A stretch of 64,000 nucleotides of DNA, from assembly GCA_027627705.1 (NCBI GenBank), contig CP091242.1, positions 2,158,677-2,222,676 on the forward strand, in the 5' to 3' direction. The position numbers and the translations under genes are program-made. The notes beneath the pieces were generated by a model that saw only the letters and a program-made list of their open reading frames with translations, was not told where the DNA came from and made no database searches. Position 1 is the first letter of the stretch. Each line of letters begins with the position of its first letter. Below are positions 62,456 to 64,000 of this stretch, piece by piece. The DNA comes from Hyphomonadaceae bacterium BL14 (GTDB taxonomy: Bacteria; Pseudomonadota; Alphaproteobacteria; Caulobacterales; Maricaulaceae).

Positions 62456-64000
62456 CCGCCCGTCAGCTGCAACGCGCTGAGGCGGGCGTAGAGGCCGCCG
62501 GCCTGGGTGAGGCTGGCGTGATCACCCTGTTCGGCGATGCGGCCCTGATCCAGCACATAGATGCGGTCGGCCTTGCGCACGGTGGACAGGCGGTGGGCGA
62601 TGACCAGCGTGGTGCGCCCCTCGGCCAGACGCTCCAGCGCCGCCTGCACGCGGGCTTCGGCCTCGGCGTCCAGGGCCGAGGTGGCCTCGTCCAGAAGCAG
62701 GATGGGCGCATCTTTCAGTATGGCGCGGGCGATGGCGATGCGCTGGCGCTGACCGCCCGACAGGCTGGTCCCCTTGGGACCGACCCGGGAATCATATCCG
62801 CCGGGCAAAGCCATGATGAAGTCGTGGGCGTCGGCGGCCTTGGCCGCTTCGATCACCGCATCCGGGTCCGCATCGGGGTGGCCCAGGGCGATGTTGGCCG
62901 CAACTGTATCATCGAACAGAATAATGTCCTGACTGACCAGCGCCGCAGCACCGCGCACGCTTTTGAGGGTCGCCTCCCGGATGTCCTGACCATCAATGAG
63001 CACCCTGCCCTGCGACGGGTCATACAGCCGGGCGGCGAGGTTCAGGAGCGTGGTCTTGCCCGACCCGGACGGACCAACGAGGGCAATGTTCTCGCCCGCC
63101 TTTGCCTCCAGCGTCACGCCGTCAATCGCCGCGCGCACGCCGTCATAGCCGAAATGCACGTCCTCAAACCGCACCGCGCCGCCGTTCAGCACGAGATCGG
63201 GGGCGCCGGGCGCCTCTACAACTGTGTCGGTCTCGTCGATCAGGGCGAAGACCCGGTCGAGCACAGCAAAGCCTTCCTGCATCACCCCGGCCAGCGAGGC
63301 CAGTGCGCGCGCCGCGGGGCTGACCACCAGAATCGCGGCGATAATGCCCAGAAGCTGGCTGATCCCGCCCTCGCCCTGCAGGGCGCGCCAGCCCAGGATC
63401 ACGAACACGCCCGCCAGCGCGATCATGCCGGCGATCTCCATCAGCGGCTCGATGCGGGCGCGCTGACGGATCATGGACAGGAGCAGGCGGAAGCGCTCGG
63501 CGAAACGGGCCCGGGCGCGCGCATTGACCCAGTCTTCCAGGGTGAAGCTCTTGATCATCCGCGCGCCGGACAGGCTTTCATCAAGAAAGCTCGTTACATC
63601 GCCGGCCTGGGACTGCACCGCGTCGGCGCGCTTGCGGATTGCCTGGCCGATGCGCAGCACAGGCTGGCCCACCAGCGGCAGCACCACCAGCACGTAGAGC
63701 GCCAGCATCCAGTCGATCCAGAACATCCAGGCGATGCCCAGGATCACCATGAACAGATCGCGGGTGAGATTATTGGCCGCGCGCACCAGGCTCTCGCGCA
63801 GCATGGTGATGTCATTGGTGAAGCGCGAGATCAGCGAGCCCGTCGCCTCGCCCTGCAGGCGGGCGAAATCGGCGCTGACGAGGCGGGCATACATGGCGCT
63901 TTGCAGATCGCGCATGATCGACAAAGCCAGCTGATTGGTGGCGATGGTCTGGCCGTAGAGCGAGGCGGCGCGGATAATCCCCAGCGCGCCAATCAAAGCC
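62452..64000 (-). CDS. MsbA-type ABC exporter, 5' end cut by the window
   Basis: At least 515 residues of a fused half-transporter that flips lipids, LPS core or drugs across the inner membrane. The visible membrane domain has four to five of the expected six helices; the nucleotide domain holds Walker A GPSGSGKTT, Q-loop SQDIILF, signature LSGGQRQR, Walker B ILLLDEATS and the H-loop IAHRLST. The frame stays open to the right edge, so the N-terminal start and first helices lie outside. Lipid-A exporter MsbA or a multidrug relative are equally possible. Confidence 0.9.
   Translation of the reverse strand, partial: ALIGALGIIRAASLYGQTIATNQLALSIMRDLQSAMYARLVSADFARLQGEATGSLISRFTNDITMLRESLVRAANNLTRDLFMVILGIAWMFWIDWMLALYVLVVLPLVGQPVLRIGQAIRKRADAVQSQAGDVTSFLDESLSGARMIKSFTLEDWVNARARARFAERFRLLLSMIRQRARIEPLMEIAGMIALAGVFVILGWRALQGEGGISQLLGIIAAILVVSPAARALASLAGVMQEGFAVLDRVFALIDETDTVVEAPGAPDLVLNGGAVRFEDVHFGYDGVRAAIDGVTLEAKAGENIALVGPSGSGKTTLLNLAARLYDPSQGRVLIDGQDIREATLKSVRGAAALVSQDIILFDDTVAANIALGHPDADPDAVIEAAKAADAHDFIMALPGGYDSRVGPKGTSLSGGQRQRIAIARAILKDAPILLLDEATSALDAEAEARVQAALERLAEGRTTLVIAHRLSTVRKADRIYVLDQGRIAEQGDHASLTQAGGLYARLSALQLTGG

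Noticed and set aside
1..64000. CRISPR array, insertion sequence, prophage or toxin-antitoxin locus
   Set aside because: No regular direct-repeat array, transposase, integrase, phage structural gene or toxin pair was seen on either strand.

Overview
The window is a high-GC stretch of an alphaproteobacterial chromosome, most likely from the Caulobacterales/Maricaulales (Caulobacter, Maricaulis or Oceanicaulis type). The evidence is a circularly permuted two-piece tmRNA gene, an alphaproteobacterial SspB adaptor, a perfect CtrA-type site (TTAA-N7-TTAAC), Caulobacter-style promoters, a pseudaminic acid operon of the kind used for flagellin, a TipF-like EAL protein, and families typical of the class (DUF4167, TIGR01459 HAD, Suv3-like helicase with S4 protein, fdxA and carD). 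It is mostly core genome; I see no prophage, insertion sequence, CRISPR array, rRNA or ordinary tRNA.

Layout. 1-4.3 kb: glycerophosphodiesterase (cut by the edge), PIG-L deacetylase, then a membrane protein with a sterol desaturase-type hydroxylase and a ferritin-like di-iron protein; the last two units are each preceded by the same GTGAAC-N3-GTTCAC palindrome. 4.4-11 kb: rpmB (minus), then DUF3108, helicase, S4, fdxA, carD, and convergent hemF. 11-17 kb: TPR/sulfotransferase-like protein, GNAT, TauE-like exporter, acyl-CoA dehydrogenase, an orphan Flp pilin with no normal start codon, Nudix hydrolase, PpiC lipoprotein. 17-27 kb: secA, DUF2235, MAPEG, ArsC-like, ptsP, RodZ-like, ispG, then a large nested inverted repeat. 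27-33 kb: hydrolase/TetR divergent pair, pseF-pseG-pseH-pseI, DUF2459 lipoprotein, ssrA. 33-42 kb: P450, sspB, thioesterase, mini rod-like protein, TipF-like protein, HAD, sppA. 40.5-45 kb: phoD and a TonB-dependent receptor behind a Pho-box array, rluD. 46-56 kb: cobT, lysC, ubiG, a secreted beta-rich protein, nrdA with NrdR-like boxes, LOG, prfA-prmC. 56-64 kb: DUF4167, nagZ, a candidate small RNA, hisS, small secreted proteins, a Tiki/EreA-like protein, and an MsbA-type ABC exporter cut by the right edge.

How genes work together. ssrA and sspB, about 1.6 kb apart, form the tagging and delivery arms of trans-translation: the tmRNA adds AANDNYAEEVALAA and SspB hands tagged proteins to ClpXP. 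pseF, pseG, pseH and pseI make and activate pseudaminic acid, and a TipF-like protein and a mini flagellar rod-like protein lie about 4 kb away. PrmC methylates the GGQ glutamine of PrfA. PhoD and the TonB receptor look like a phosphate-starvation unit. Many start codons had to be moved from the longest open frame, on Shine-Dalgarno evidence or because genes overlap.
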